Below, one piece after another: positions 1 through 8,707 of a stretch of 64,000 nucleotides of DNA (position 1 is the stretch's first letter; each line of letters begins with the position of its first letter). Location of the stretch: NCBI RefSeq assembly GCF_014650715.1, contig NZ_BMVM01000025.1, positions 26,028-90,027 on the forward strand, read 5' to 3'. Made by a program: the position numbers and the translations under genes. The notes beneath the pieces were generated by a model. The model was not told where the DNA came from, made no database searches, and saw nothing but the letters and a program-made list of their open reading frames with translations. This DNA comes from Streptomyces bluensis. Its GTDB lineage: Bacteria > Actinomycetota > Actinomycetes > Streptomycetales > Streptomycetaceae.

Positions 1-567
1 CATCACGGCGACACCGCGCTCGGCGCACAGCGGCAGCAACTCGTCGAGCCCCGACTGGTCGAGCAGGGTGTACCGCCCGGCCAGCAGCACGCAGTCGGGC
101 CCCGGCACAGCGGCCGCACGCAGGAACGCCGCGGCGTCCGGGTCGTGGACATGGAGCACATCGACGCGGTCGAGCCCCAGCCGCTCCAGGCTCTCCTCGA
201 CACAGCGCAGCACCCCGGCGTACGAGTAGTCGAGGCGGGGCCCCACGCCGGGCGGCGGGTCCGCCCAGATCGGCTGGGTGTCGGTGCCTCCCGGCTCGAT
301 GATCCGGCCGACCTTCGTGCACAGCACATACGTGTCACGTGGCCGCGTCGCGAGGGCCATGCCGGTACGGGTCTCCGAACGGCCGTAGCCGTACACGGGT
401 GCCGTGTCGTAGAGCCGTACACCCAGCTGCCAGGCACGGTCGAGGGTGGCGGCGGCCTGTTCCTCCGGGACGGGTGCGAACAGTCCGCCCAGTGACGCCA
501 GGCCCAGACCGAGACGGCTGACCCGTAGTCCCGTCCGGCCCAGTGGTACGAGATCGTCGGCTCGCAT
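1..567 (-). CDS. Aldo/keto reductase, 3' end outside window
   Basis: First 189 codons of an NADPH-dependent aldo/keto reductase of the Tas/L-fucose dehydrogenase type, probably cytosolic. The opening PLGRTGLRVSRLGLG is typical. D54 and Y59 in YDTAPVYGYGRSE and K85 in CTKVGR fit three of the catalytic tetrad, and the fourth (His) would be in VLHVHDPD. The ATG at 567 is chosen because the family fold begins at once after it. The frame stays open to base 1, so the C-terminal half of the barrel is missing from the window. Substrate unknown. It is divergent from the next gene. Confidence 0.85.
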   Translation of the reverse strand, partial: MRADDLVPLGRTGLRVSRLGLGLASLGGLFAPVPEEQAAATLDRAWQLGVRLYDTAPVYGYGRSETRTGMALATRPRDTYVLCTKVGRIIEPGGTDTQPIWADPPPGVGPRLDYSYAGVLRCVEESLERLGLDRVDVLHVHDPDAAAFLRAAAVPGPDCVLLAGRYTLLDQSGLDELLPLCAERGVAVM

Positions 568-678
568 GAGGGCCACAGTGTACGAACGGAACCTGAGGAC
601 CGTTTGAACTCTCGGGTCGGCGGCCTCGTATCACTCCACGGGGATGGCGGGAGACCGCGTGCATGGAAGGAGAGCAGT

Positions 679-1428
679 GTGTCGACACCGCCCGAACCGG
701 AACAGACGGTGAGGCGTCGCCCGATCGAGCCCACGTATGTCATGCGCCGCCGCCGGACGGAGGCGCTGGCGGAACTGCTGCGGGAGATGGAGCAGGACCG
801 CGCGAAGGCCGAACTGGCGGGCCACCCGGGACCCGATCCGACCGAGGCGTACGAGGCCGTTCCCATCACGCCGGCGCCGGAGCCCGTCCCGCCCCGGCTG
901 GAGGAGTCCGAGACCGAGGAACTCCCGCCCGTCCGGACGGGGGAGAGCTTCAGCGCGTACCCAGGTCCCGGACCCGGGCATGAGCGGCCCTCCGCACGCC
1001 GGGCCGGCGGCGTGGATCTGTGCCGCGCCGCGGTCGTCGTCGGTGTGGCCGCGGCGGCCCTGATCGGCTTCGGCTGCGCCCTGCTGGTGCCCGGCGGCGG
1101 CGCGAGCGACGAGGCGCGCACCGTCACCCCGACCCCGGCCCCGACGTCGACGACACCCAGCGCGGCACCACCACCCCAGCGGGCGGTCGACCCCGACGGG
1201 CCCGGCACCCTCCGCGAAGGTGACACCGGACCGGAGGTCATCGAACTCCAGCAGCGGCTGCGCAGGATCCCGAACGTGTACGACAACGGCGCGACCAGCG
1301 GCACGTACGACGCCACGCTCACCGAAGCCGTCGCCCGTTTCCAGCTCTGGTACGGCATCCGGGGCGACGAGACGGGCGTCTACGGCAACGACACCCGTCT
1401 CGACCTGGAGTCCCGTACCCAGACTTGA
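679..1428 (+). CDS. Membrane-anchored peptidoglycan-binding protein
   Basis: A 249-residue protein with a charged N-terminal cytoplasmic part, one membrane segment near residues 114-139 (AAVVVGVAAAALIGFGCALL), a Thr/Pro-rich linker, and a C-terminal PG_binding_1 domain (about 178-245) starting LREGDTGPEVIELQQRLRR. The topology suggests an anchor that holds a cell-wall-binding domain outside the membrane. GTG at 679 is chosen because AAGGAG lies six bases upstream; the frame is open further upstream but without a comparable ribosome site. No catalytic domain is present, so a structural or sensor role is inferred only. Confidence 0.75.
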   Translation: MSTPPEPEQTVRRRPIEPTYVMRRRRTEALAELLREMEQDRAKAELAGHPGPDPTEAYEAVPITPAPEPVPPRLEESETEELPPVRTGESFSAYPGPGPGHERPSARRAGGVDLCRAAVVVGVAAAALIGFGCALLVPGGGASDEARTVTPTPAPTSTTPSAAPPPQRAVDPDGPGTLREGDTGPEVIELQQRLRRIPNVYDNGATSGTYDATLTEAVARFQLWYGIRGDETGVYGNDTRLDLESRTQT

Positions 1429-1635
1429 TGCGGCGTCAGCTGCACCGCTTCGGAACCGCGCGGCGCGTGCCGGAGGGCAGGGCGTCGTGATCGGCGCGGT
1501 CAGCCACGCGGCGGTGGCCACCGGGTCGTGCGCCGCCATCCGCTGACCCTGCGGACGTGACAGGCGTGGCATCCCGCACGGAGCCTCTTTCGTCGTCGCG
1601 TTGGCCTGCGACGGCGGGCGAACCGTGCCTGGACC

Positions 1636-1855
1636 CCTGGGCCCTGTCGTCAAACTCCCTCCCCCACTGCCTCAAGGGCGTGGGAGGTGCCCCCAGCCGC
1701 GCGATGCCATGCACGCACTCTCGCCGCACCGGGCGAAAGTCCACGTACATCCAATCCAGTACGAGGGCTTCCGCCCGGCACGCCGAGAGCACGCACCTGA
1801 CGCCGCGCGGCCCGCCCTTCGGGCGGACGACGGGAGTTTGACGACAGGGCCCAGG
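1636..1855. mobile_element. MITE-like palindromic repeat element
   Basis: A 220-bp noncoding element bounded by perfect 24-bp terminal inverted repeats at 1636-1659 and 1832-1855, each containing GTCGTCAAACTCCC or its complement. Inside, 1696-1739 and 1768-1811 form a second long imperfect inverted repeat, so the whole unit could fold as nested hairpins. No transposase frame fits. I recall similar sequences from intergenic DNA of many Streptomyces, but no search was run. It occupies most of the gene-free stretch 1429-2024; I see nothing coding in the rest of it. Confidence 0.6.
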
Positions 1856-1925
1856 ACTGAGGGGTGCTCGGGAAGCCCCGGGACGGGCCTCGGCTGGGTG
1901 CGGCAGGCGAGTACCGCTTGACTTC

Positions 1926-1944
1926 GTTAGGAAATTAACTAACC
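1926..1944. promoter_or_regulatory. Candidate ROK-family operator
   Basis: AT-rich dyad GTTAGGAAATTAACTAACC in otherwise GC-rich DNA, with GTTAG and CTAAC arms, about 80 bases before the ROK start. It resembles the TTAGGAAA-type sites known for actinobacterial ROK regulators, so autoregulation is likely. A TTGACT hexamer lies at 1918-1923 just before it. Confidence 0.5.
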
Positions 1945-2024
1945 AATTAGGGTGCGTCAAGCGTTCGGACCCGAATGCCGAACGAACCCGTGCGGCCGAA
2001 CGCCGAGGTACGACTGGGGAGACC

Positions 2025-3146
2025 ATGCACCTGAGCGAGAGCGCCCGCGCCGTGTTCGCCGTACTGGCCGCGGCGGGCACGGCCACCCGACCCCAACTGG
2101 CGGCCGGGGCGGGCCTTTCCAAACCGACGGTCTCCTCCGCCGTGGCCGAGCTTGAGGCCGCCGGACTCGCCGCCTGCTCGGGTACCGCCTCCGGCGGCAC
2201 CGGCCGTTCCGCCGCCGTCTACGCTCTCGGGGCGGCCGCCGGCGCCGTGCTCGCCGTCGATCTCGGGCCCAGCCGTACCCAGGTGCGCGGCTGTGCTCTG
2301 GACGGGACCCTGCTCGCCCAGGGCACCGGCTCCCGGCCGGACGCCGCCGACGTCGTCTCCAAGGTCCTCTCGGAGCTCCCGGCCTCAGCCCCGCTGCGCG
2401 CCGTCGTCGTCGCCGTCGGCGACGTCACCACGCGGGGCCGGGAGGGCACCGGGGAGCGCCCGGCGACCGCCAAGGCCGGCCCCGCCTTCGACGCCATGGC
2501 CGTCGCCCTGCCGCCCGGAGTGCCCGTCCACCTGGAGAACAACGTCAACTGCGCCGCGCTCGCCGAACTGCACGAGGGCGCCGCCCGCGGCCGCGACACC
2601 TTCGGCTATCTGCGGATCGGCGTGGGCATCGGCCTCGGCGTCGTCATCGGCGGCCAGGTGCTGCGCGGAGCGAACCACGCCGCCGGTGAGGTGGCACGGC
2701 TGCCCTACCCGTGGGACGAGGACCGCGCGCCACGCCACGAAGGGCTGGAGGAGCATCTGGGAGCGCGTTCCCTGCTGCGCCGGGCGGCGGACGCCTGGCC
2801 GCAGGCAGACGGCCCATGCCCCCGTACCACTGAGCGGCTCTTCGCGCTCGCCGACACGGGACACCCCGCAGCGTGCGACGTCGTCGGCCGTCATGCCGCC
2901 GACGTGGGCCGGCTCGCCGCCGCGGCGACGGCCGTCCTCGACCCCGGCCTGATCGTCCTCGGTGGTGACGTCGGCTCGAACCCGCAGCTCCTGCCCGGTG
3001 TCCGGGCGGAACTGGCCCGGCTGAGCTGGCCCACCGAGGTCGTGAGCAGCGCCCTCGGTGACAGCGGCACCGTTGTAGGGGCCACCGAGCTGGCGGTGGC
3101 CCGCGGAATCCAAACCGTGACCGATGGGGTGCCAGTGAAGCATTGA
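2025..3146 (+). CDS. ROK family transcriptional regulator
   Basis: 373 residues: an N-terminal winged helix-turn-helix (about 5-55, with GLSKPTVSSAVAELEAAG as the recognition part) joined to a ROK sugar-kinase-like domain from about residue 73. The ATP-site loop is DLGPSRTQV and the usual catalytic Asp of the ENDxN motif is Asn (E171-N172-N173). The Cys-rich zinc motif of NagC/Mlc-type proteins is also absent. It therefore looks like a sugar-sensing repressor without kinase activity. It sits upstream of, and in line with, a sugar ABC importer, which is its probable target. ATG at 2025 follows GGGGAGACC. Confidence 0.85.
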   Translation: MHLSESARAVFAVLAAAGTATRPQLAAGAGLSKPTVSSAVAELEAAGLAACSGTASGGTGRSAAVYALGAAAGAVLAVDLGPSRTQVRGCALDGTLLAQGTGSRPDAADVVSKVLSELPASAPLRAVVVAVGDVTTRGREGTGERPATAKAGPAFDAMAVALPPGVPVHLENNVNCAALAELHEGAARGRDTFGYLRIGVGIGLGVVIGGQVLRGANHAAGEVARLPYPWDEDRAPRHEGLEEHLGARSLLRRAADAWPQADGPCPRTTERLFALADTGHPAACDVVGRHAADVGRLAAAATAVLDPGLIVLGGDVGSNPQLLPGVRAELARLSWPTEVVSSALGDSGTVVGATELAVARGIQTVTDGVPVKH

Positions 3147-3176
3147 CGGACTCCACCGGCGTCTGCCAATGTCCGG

Positions 3177-3188
3177 GCAAGCGCTTTC
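3177..3188. promoter_or_regulatory. LacI-type palindromic operator
   Basis: GCAAGCGCTTTC, centred on the perfect palindrome AAGCGCTT, lies 225 bases before the importer lipoprotein gene. This core matches LacI/GalR-family operators. No LacI-family gene is in the window, so the binding protein is unknown; the adjacent ROK protein could use a different site. Confidence 0.4.
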
Positions 3189-3245
3189 TAGGGCCGGCGG
3201 GACCCGGCCCCGGGCGAGGTACTCGACCGTACGGTGTACGGCGAG

Positions 3246-3269
3246 CCGTACGAGGGCGTGCTCGTACGG
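3246..3269. repeat. Inverted repeat in importer leader region
   Basis: Perfect 9-bp arms CCGTACGAG (3246-3254) and CTCGTACGG (3261-3269) around a 6-base loop, between the ROK gene and the importer lipoprotein gene. It could be a terminator-like hairpin or a second operator. There is no U tract. Confidence 0.45.
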
Positions 3270-3413
3270 GCCGGGCCAGGACCACGGCCACGGACCCCTC
3301 GCCGCCAGGGCGGCGCGACCGGGCGAGGTCGCATGCCACAGAGCGCAACCCACACAGAGACCCGAGCCGCTGTCCGGCCGGGGGATCCGTCACGCACATC
3401 CAGGGAGGACCCG

Positions 3414-4745
3414 GTGGGTCACCAGATCTCGCGCAGAACCCTCTTCCGCACCGCGAGCGGCCTCGCCGTCGCGGGTGCCCTCGGCAGCTCGCTCAGTGCC
3501 TGCAGCGGAGGAACCGGCGCCGGCAGCACCAGCAGCGACCTGACCATGACCTGGTGGGGCAGCGACGACCGTCACAACGCCTACAAGAAGGCGCTGAAGT
3601 CGTTCCAGGAGAAGAACCCCAAGATCAAGATCCGCGAGACCTACTCCGGCTACGAGGGCTACTTCGACAAGTTCAACACCAACGTCGCGGGCGGCAGCGC
3701 CCCCGACCTGCTCCAGATGGACACCGCCCTCGTCGCGCAGTACGCGCGCAAGGGTGTCCTCGCCCCGCTCGACTCCTACGTCGGCAAGACCCTGGACCTC
3801 ACGGGCTTCTCCAAGACGCTCCTCGCGGCCGGCACCGTCGACGGCAAGCTGTACGGCGTCCCGTCCGGCATCGGCGTCAACCAGCTCACCGTCAACCGCA
3901 GCGGCCTGGAGCAGCTCGGCCTGACCCTGCCCGACCGCGAATGGACCTGGGCCGACCTGAGGAAGACCGCCACCGACGTCTACAAGAAGAGCGGCGGCAA
4001 GATCTACGGCGTCGACGACGGCGGCGGCTCCACCCTCCAGTGCTTCGAGATCTTCGCCCGGGAGAAGGGCCAGCAGTTCTTCTCCGACGACGGCAAGAAG
4101 GTCGGTTTCACCGCGGACACCCTCCAGGAGTGGTGGGAGTACTGGGCCGAGATGCGCAAGGCCAACGCCTCCCCGCCGCCGGCCATCACCTCGGCCGCGC
4201 ACAACGACCTCACCAAGAACGCCGTCGTCATCGGCAAGGCCCTGTTCACCTTCGACTCCGGCGTCTACGGCGCGGGCGGCTCCATCACCGACGCGCAGCT
4301 GGACTTCCTGCCCACCCCGCAGGGCGACTTCTCCGGCGCCCGCGAGGGCAACTTCGTCAACGGCGGTGTGCTGCTGAGCGCCACCAAGGCCAGCAAGAAG
4401 GTCGCCGACTCCGTGAAGATCATGACGTTCTTCGCGCAGGACGAGACGGCGATCAAGGACATGCAGCTGCTGCGCGGCATCCCGCCGACGGAGAAGGCCC
4501 GCGACCTGATCGCCTCGGGCCTGACCGAGACGGACAAGCTGAACATGGAGAACGCCGACTACATCTCCCAGCGCGTCGGGAAGGCGACCGACGTCCTCGA
4601 CGCGCCGCAGCCGCCGCCGCAGGGCGCCGACCAGATCTGGGACCTGCTGTTCCAGGCGAACCTCGCCATCGCCTTCGGCAAGAAGTCGATCAAGGCGCAG
4701 CTCGGTGAGTTCTTCGACCAGGCGGAAGGCATTCTGGGCGGTTAG
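3414..4745 (+). CDS. Sugar ABC importer solute-binding lipoprotein
   Basis: 443-residue extracytoplasmic binding protein of family SBP_bac_1 (MalE-like). The N-terminus carries a Tat-like SRRTLF motif followed by a hydrophobic stretch and the lipobox LSAC with Cys30 as lipidation site. The mature part starts LTMTWWGSDDRHNAYKKAL, typical of oligosaccharide binders. GTG at 3414 is chosen because GGGAGGA sits just upstream and the signal peptide begins there. It leads an operon with two permeases and no ATPase; in Streptomyces such importers use the shared ATPase MsiK. The ligand is unknown. Confidence 0.9.
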   Translation: MGHQISRRTLFRTASGLAVAGALGSSLSACSGGTGAGSTSSDLTMTWWGSDDRHNAYKKALKSFQEKNPKIKIRETYSGYEGYFDKFNTNVAGGSAPDLLQMDTALVAQYARKGVLAPLDSYVGKTLDLTGFSKTLLAAGTVDGKLYGVPSGIGVNQLTVNRSGLEQLGLTLPDREWTWADLRKTATDVYKKSGGKIYGVDDGGGSTLQCFEIFAREKGQQFFSDDGKKVGFTADTLQEWWEYWAEMRKANASPPPAITSAAHNDLTKNAVVIGKALFTFDSGVYGAGGSITDAQLDFLPTPQGDFSGAREGNFVNGGVLLSATKASKKVADSVKIMTFFAQDETAIKDMQLLRGIPPTEKARDLIASGLTETDKLNMENADYISQRVGKATDVLDAPQPPPQGADQIWDLLFQANLAIAFGKKSIKAQLGEFFDQAEGILGG

Positions 4746-4789
4746 CTCCGCTGGAACTGCCGAGGAAGGAACTGCCGCGAGGTGCCGTC

Positions 4790-4878
4790 GTTCGTCTGCG
4801 GGCATCGTCGTGGCTGGTCGCGCCCACGCGGCGTAGCCGCATATCGATGCAGCCCCGCGCCCCTGACGGGGGCGCGGC
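4790..4878. repeat. Streptomyces-type interspersed repeat
   Basis: The gap between the lipoprotein and first permease genes holds GGCTGGTCGCGC and CCCCGCGCCCCTGACGGGGG, which match short intergenic repeats I recall from many Streptomyces. The GCGCCCC and GGGGCGC parts can form a hairpin, which may stabilise the upstream lipoprotein message. Recognition is from memory. Confidence 0.45.
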
Positions 4879-4913
4879 AGTACGCACTGCAACACCGGGA
4901 GAGGGCCAGGGAG

Positions 4914-5897
4914 ATGAGTATGACCACCGCGAAGACCGACGCGGTCGTGAAGGGGCCGTCGGCTCAGGCGGCCCCGTCCGACCAGCGGGAGCGCGAACGT
5001 ATGCGCCGCCGTCTCGCCAGACGGCGGGGCGGCGGCTGGTGGCCGTATCTCTTCCTGGCCCCCTGGTTCGCCGGCCTGTTCGGCCTGACGATCTACCCGA
5101 TGCTCGACTCGCTGTACCTGTCCTTCACCAACTTCGACCTGCTCACACCGGCGCAGTGGGTCGGCCTGGACAACTACGACAGGATGTTCACCGACGACCC
5201 GGTCTTCTGGGACTCGGTGCACGCCACCCTCCTCTACGTCCTGGTCTCCGTGCCGCTGAAACTGGCACTCGCCCTCGCGGTGGCCATGCTGCTCAACCGC
5301 GACCTGAGGGGCATCGGCCTGTACCGGGCCGCCTTCTACCTGCCGTCCCTGCTCGGCGGGGCGGTGGCCATCGCCATCGTGTGGCGGCAGGTCTTCGGCG
5401 GCGAGGGCCTGTTCAACGACGTCCTGGCCTGGTTCGGCATCAAGGGCCAGGACTGGATCTCCAGCCCCGACACCGCGATCTACACGCTGGTCCTGCTGGC
5501 CGTCTGGCAGTTCGGCACCCCGATGGTCATCTTTCTCGCCGGTCTGAAGCAACTGCCGAAGGACGTCTACGAGGCCGCCGCGATCGACGGCGCCGGCACC
5601 ATCACCCGGTTCTTCAGGATCACCCTGCCGCTGCTCACTCCGATCGTCTTCTTCAACGTGGTCCTGCAGATCATCGACGCGTTCAAGACGTTCACCCCCG
5701 CCTTCGTCGTCAGCAACGGCACCGGCGGGCCACTGAACTCGACCATGCTGTACTCCCTCTACCTCTACAAGAAGGGCTTCACGGACCTCCAGATGGGGTA
5801 CGCCTCGGCGCTGGCCTGGGTGCTGTTCCTGGTCATCGCCGGCTTCACGGCGGTCAACTTCATCGCCAGCCGCTACTGGGTCCATTACGACGACTGA
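4914..5897 (+). CDS. Sugar ABC importer permease, MalF type
   Basis: 327 residues with about six membrane segments, the first starting WWPYLFLAPWFAGLFGL. The EAA loop that docks the ATPase is YEAAAIDGAGTITRFFRITL. An Arg-rich cytoplasmic tail (RERERMRRRLARRR) precedes the first segment. ATG at 4914 is used; ATG at 4920 is equally good because AGGGAG (4908-4913) is better spaced for it. Second gene of the operon. Confidence 0.9.
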   Translation: MSMTTAKTDAVVKGPSAQAAPSDQRERERMRRRLARRRGGGWWPYLFLAPWFAGLFGLTIYPMLDSLYLSFTNFDLLTPAQWVGLDNYDRMFTDDPVFWDSVHATLLYVLVSVPLKLALALAVAMLLNRDLRGIGLYRAAFYLPSLLGGAVAIAIVWRQVFGGEGLFNDVLAWFGIKGQDWISSPDTAIYTLVLLAVWQFGTPMVIFLAGLKQLPKDVYEAAAIDGAGTITRFFRITLPLLTPIVFFNVVLQIIDAFKTFTPAFVVSNGTGGPLNSTMLYSLYLYKKGFTDLQMGYASALAWVLFLVIAGFTAVNFIASRYWVHYDD

Positions 5898-5953
5898 CGC
5901 CGCGTCCCCGTCCGAAGTCCGATGCGCCGCCCGAGCGAGGAGTCCTTCACCCC

Positions 5954-6841
5954 ATGTCCGCCATCACCCCGACCCGATCCCTGAAGTCGCCGCTGCACAA
6001 GCTCCGCTCACTCACCGGCTCCCGTCGCATCTTCGTCCACACCCTGCTCATCGGCGTGGCCGTCGTCATGCTGTACCCCCTGCTGTGGATGCTGAGCAGC
6101 TCCCTCAAGCCCGACACCGAGATCTTCACCGACCCCGGCCTCATCCCGAACGCGCTGCGCCCCGAGAACTACTCCGAGGGCTGGAGCGGCTCCGGCAACT
6201 CCTTCTCCCTCTACATCACCAACTCGCTGATCGTCACGATCGGCGCCGTGATCGGCAACGTGATCTCCTGCTCGCTGGCCGCCTACGCCTTCGCGCGCTT
6301 CGAGTTCCGCGGCAAGAAGATCTGGTTCGGGCTGATGCTCGGCACACTGATGCTGCCCACGCAGGCCGTCCTGATCCCGCAGTACACGATCTTCTACAAC
6401 CTGACCTGGATCAACACGTTCCTGCCGCTGATCGTGCCGAAGTTCCTCGCGGTGGACGCCTTCTTCATCTTCCTGATGGTCCAGTTCATCCGCTCCATCC
6501 CGCGTGAGCTGGACCAGGCGGCCATGGTGGACGGCGCCAACCCCTGGAAGATCTACTGGAAGATCATCCTGCCGCTGATGAAGCCCGCCCTGATCACCAC
6601 CACGATCTTCACCTTCATCTGGACGTACGACGACTTCCTCCACCAACTCGTCTACCTCCAGCAGAACGACCGCTTCACCGTCCCCCTCGGCCTGACCCTG
6701 TTCATGGACCAGACCAGCGGCTCCTCCTACGGCGCGATGTTCGCCATGTCGACACTCGCCCTCGCACCCACGCTCATCTGCTTCCTCGTCTTCCAGAAGA
6801 GACTGGTGGAAGGCATGGCGACCTCCGGCATGAAGGGCTGA
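5954..6841 (+). CDS. Sugar ABC importer permease, MalG type
   Basis: 295 residues, about six membrane segments, beginning FVHTLLIGVAVVMLYPLLWM and followed by the periplasmic SSLKPDTEIF stretch usual in MalG/LacG proteins. The EAA loop is LDQAAMVDGANPWKIYWKII. It pairs with the upstream MalF-type permease. ATG at 5954 follows GAGGAG about ten bases upstream. The next gene begins five bases after the stop. Confidence 0.9.
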   Translation: MSAITPTRSLKSPLHKLRSLTGSRRIFVHTLLIGVAVVMLYPLLWMLSSSLKPDTEIFTDPGLIPNALRPENYSEGWSGSGNSFSLYITNSLIVTIGAVIGNVISCSLAAYAFARFEFRGKKIWFGLMLGTLMLPTQAVLIPQYTIFYNLTWINTFLPLIVPKFLAVDAFFIFLMVQFIRSIPRELDQAAMVDGANPWKIYWKIILPLMKPALITTTIFTFIWTYDDFLHQLVYLQQNDRFTVPLGLTLFMDQTSGSSYGAMFAMSTLALAPTLICFLVFQKRLVEGMATSGMKG

Positions 6842-6845
6842 GCAG

Positions 6846-8675
6846 GTGTACCTTCCCCGACAGCACGGTCCGCTGCACGATCTGCCGTCCCACCCCGCGG
6901 CATACGACACGGTCCTCGCCTCCGTCACCGAGGAGGCCCTCGCGCGCATCACGCCGGAGGGCAACCTCGAACACCCTGACGCCCACGACGACATCGGCGA
7001 CACCTCGCTCGGCATCACCTCACTGCTGGCACTCGCCTGGCAGCGCACCAGGGACCCGCGCCTGCCGGAGGCGGTACGGCGCAGCACGGAGTTCCACCTC
7101 CGGCAGCGCGTCTTCACCGAGGACAACCCGGGCTATCCGAACCTGCGGGTACGCGACTCGGGCCTGGCGTACGCCCGTTACGTACTGGAGGCCGGCGCCC
7201 ATCCCATCGGCGACTGGCCGAGCACGGTGTGGGCACTGCTCCAGACGGTGAACGTCCTCGACACGGCGGAAGGACTCCTCACCCGCGAACAGCGCGCCGA
7301 ACTGGTGGAGTTGGGCCGCGGCTACTGGCGCTGGCTGACCGAGGCGACCTTCTTCAACCCACAGGAGGCGGGCAACCAGGCCATCGGCTGTGTGGTCGGC
7401 GGCCTGATGCTGGCCCGGCATCTCCAGCCCGCCGAGGCCGAGGCGGTCCGCTCGCGCGCCATGAGCCTGTACCTGGACGAGATCCGCGCCCACCGGGTCC
7501 GCGACCGGGGCGCGCTGCTGCCCCCGGAGCACCGCGGCGCGTACGACAACAACTACGGCCCGATCTCCCTCTCCTTCCTCGCCCAGGCCCACCGGGTCAG
7601 CGGCGAGGAGGTCTTCGCCGAGGACGGGGAGGCACTGGCCCGCTACCTCGACGCACGGCTGACCGGCGGCGGCTTCGACATCGGCGGCCCGCGCTACAGC
7701 GAACAGCACTCCGCCTTCGAGTCCGTCCTCGGCCTGCGCTACTTCGGCCACCGCGTCGGCGCCGACCTGGGCCGCTACCGGGGCGACACCCGCTGGGCCC
7801 GGCACGCGGTCCAGGCGGACGGCGGGATCGACGGCCACTTCGCCTTCATGCTGGTCTGGCAGATCCAGGACACGACGCCCTGGCACCGCACCCCGTCACC
7901 GGAACCCGCCCGCCACCAACTGCGCGCGGGTTCGGTCTCGGTGGCCTTCGACGACAGGCTGACCCCCTCGCTCATCGAGGCGGCGGGCAGCTACCTCCTG
8001 CCCGCCGCCGTGGGCCGCCAACACGGCTTCGGGCCGGTCACCGACGGCTTCCTGTTGTGCCGTCCCATGGGTGAGGTACGGGTCCGCGACCTGCGCACGG
8101 GCACCCTGAGCGCCAAGCTGGTCACCAAGCCGGTCGTCACCCGCGACCACGTCCTGCGTCACGTCCAGTCCCTGTACGTCACGGACGGCACCCGGCTGTG
8201 GATGACCGTCGCCGTCGAACGTCTCGGCGGAGCACCGTACTTGCTCGCCGGACTCCCGTACGCCGCGGACGACGGCGACCACCTGCGCCGGATCGCCGAG
8301 GCCGAGGTGACCTCGGCGGGCCCGCTCCGGCTGACCCACCCGCCCACGCGGGGCCCGGACTTCTTCGACGCCCGCTCGGAGACGACCCAGGAACAGGCGG
8401 CGTTCGCGCTGGCCGCCGACCCGCGCGGCTACGGCAACCCCGACGAGGGCTGGAGCCACCTCGTGGCCTCCACGGCCTTCGAGGCGGACCCGGCCCCCGG
8501 CTCCCCGGACGACCTGGACGTCTTCGCCGTCCGCTACGGCCCCGGCGACACCTTCAGCCCCGTCTTCGAGCGCGTTCCCGGCGGGCTGGCCGTACGCACC
8601 GAGGCGTTCACCGCCGTCATCGGTGACCCGGAGGGCGACGCCCGCGGCGAGCCGGTCCTGACGCTGGGCGGCTGA
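6846..8675 (+). CDS. Uncharacterised carbohydrate-active enzyme, toroid type
   Basis: 609 residues, no signal peptide, so probably cytosolic. The N-terminal 350 residues look like an alpha/alpha toroid: repeated amphipathic helices with DTSLGITSLLALAW, RVRDSGLAYARYVL and YDNNYGPISLSFLAQ, then GGPRYSEQHSAFES. The C-terminal part is beta-rich. This resembles heparinase II/III or alginate-lyase-like polysaccharide lyases, but I cannot name the catalytic residues. It begins at a GTG five bases after the MalG-type permease, so it probably acts on the imported sugar. A toroid glycosidase or an unsaturated-uronate enzyme are alternatives. Confidence 0.55.
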   Translation: MYLPRQHGPLHDLPSHPAAYDTVLASVTEEALARITPEGNLEHPDAHDDIGDTSLGITSLLALAWQRTRDPRLPEAVRRSTEFHLRQRVFTEDNPGYPNLRVRDSGLAYARYVLEAGAHPIGDWPSTVWALLQTVNVLDTAEGLLTREQRAELVELGRGYWRWLTEATFFNPQEAGNQAIGCVVGGLMLARHLQPAEAEAVRSRAMSLYLDEIRAHRVRDRGALLPPEHRGAYDNNYGPISLSFLAQAHRVSGEEVFAEDGEALARYLDARLTGGGFDIGGPRYSEQHSAFESVLGLRYFGHRVGADLGRYRGDTRWARHAVQADGGIDGHFAFMLVWQIQDTTPWHRTPSPEPARHQLRAGSVSVAFDDRLTPSLIEAAGSYLLPAAVGRQHGFGPVTDGFLLCRPMGEVRVRDLRTGTLSAKLVTKPVVTRDHVLRHVQSLYVTDGTRLWMTVAVERLGGAPYLLAGLPYAADDGDHLRRIAEAEVTSAGPLRLTHPPTRGPDFFDARSETTQEQAAFALAADPRGYGNPDEGWSHLVASTAFEADPAPGSPDDLDVFAVRYGPGDTFSPVFERVPGGLAVRTEAFTAVIGDPEGDARGEPVLTLGG

Positions 8676-8707
8676 GGACCGGGGGACGCGTCAGCGGCAG
8701 GGCGTCG

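Noticed and set aside
3390..5885. An 831-codon open frame on the minus strand
   Set aside because: It is antisense to the importer lipoprotein and permease, whose plus-strand products are clear family members. Its translation is low-complexity Val/Glu/Asp/Gly, a typical shadow in high-GC DNA.
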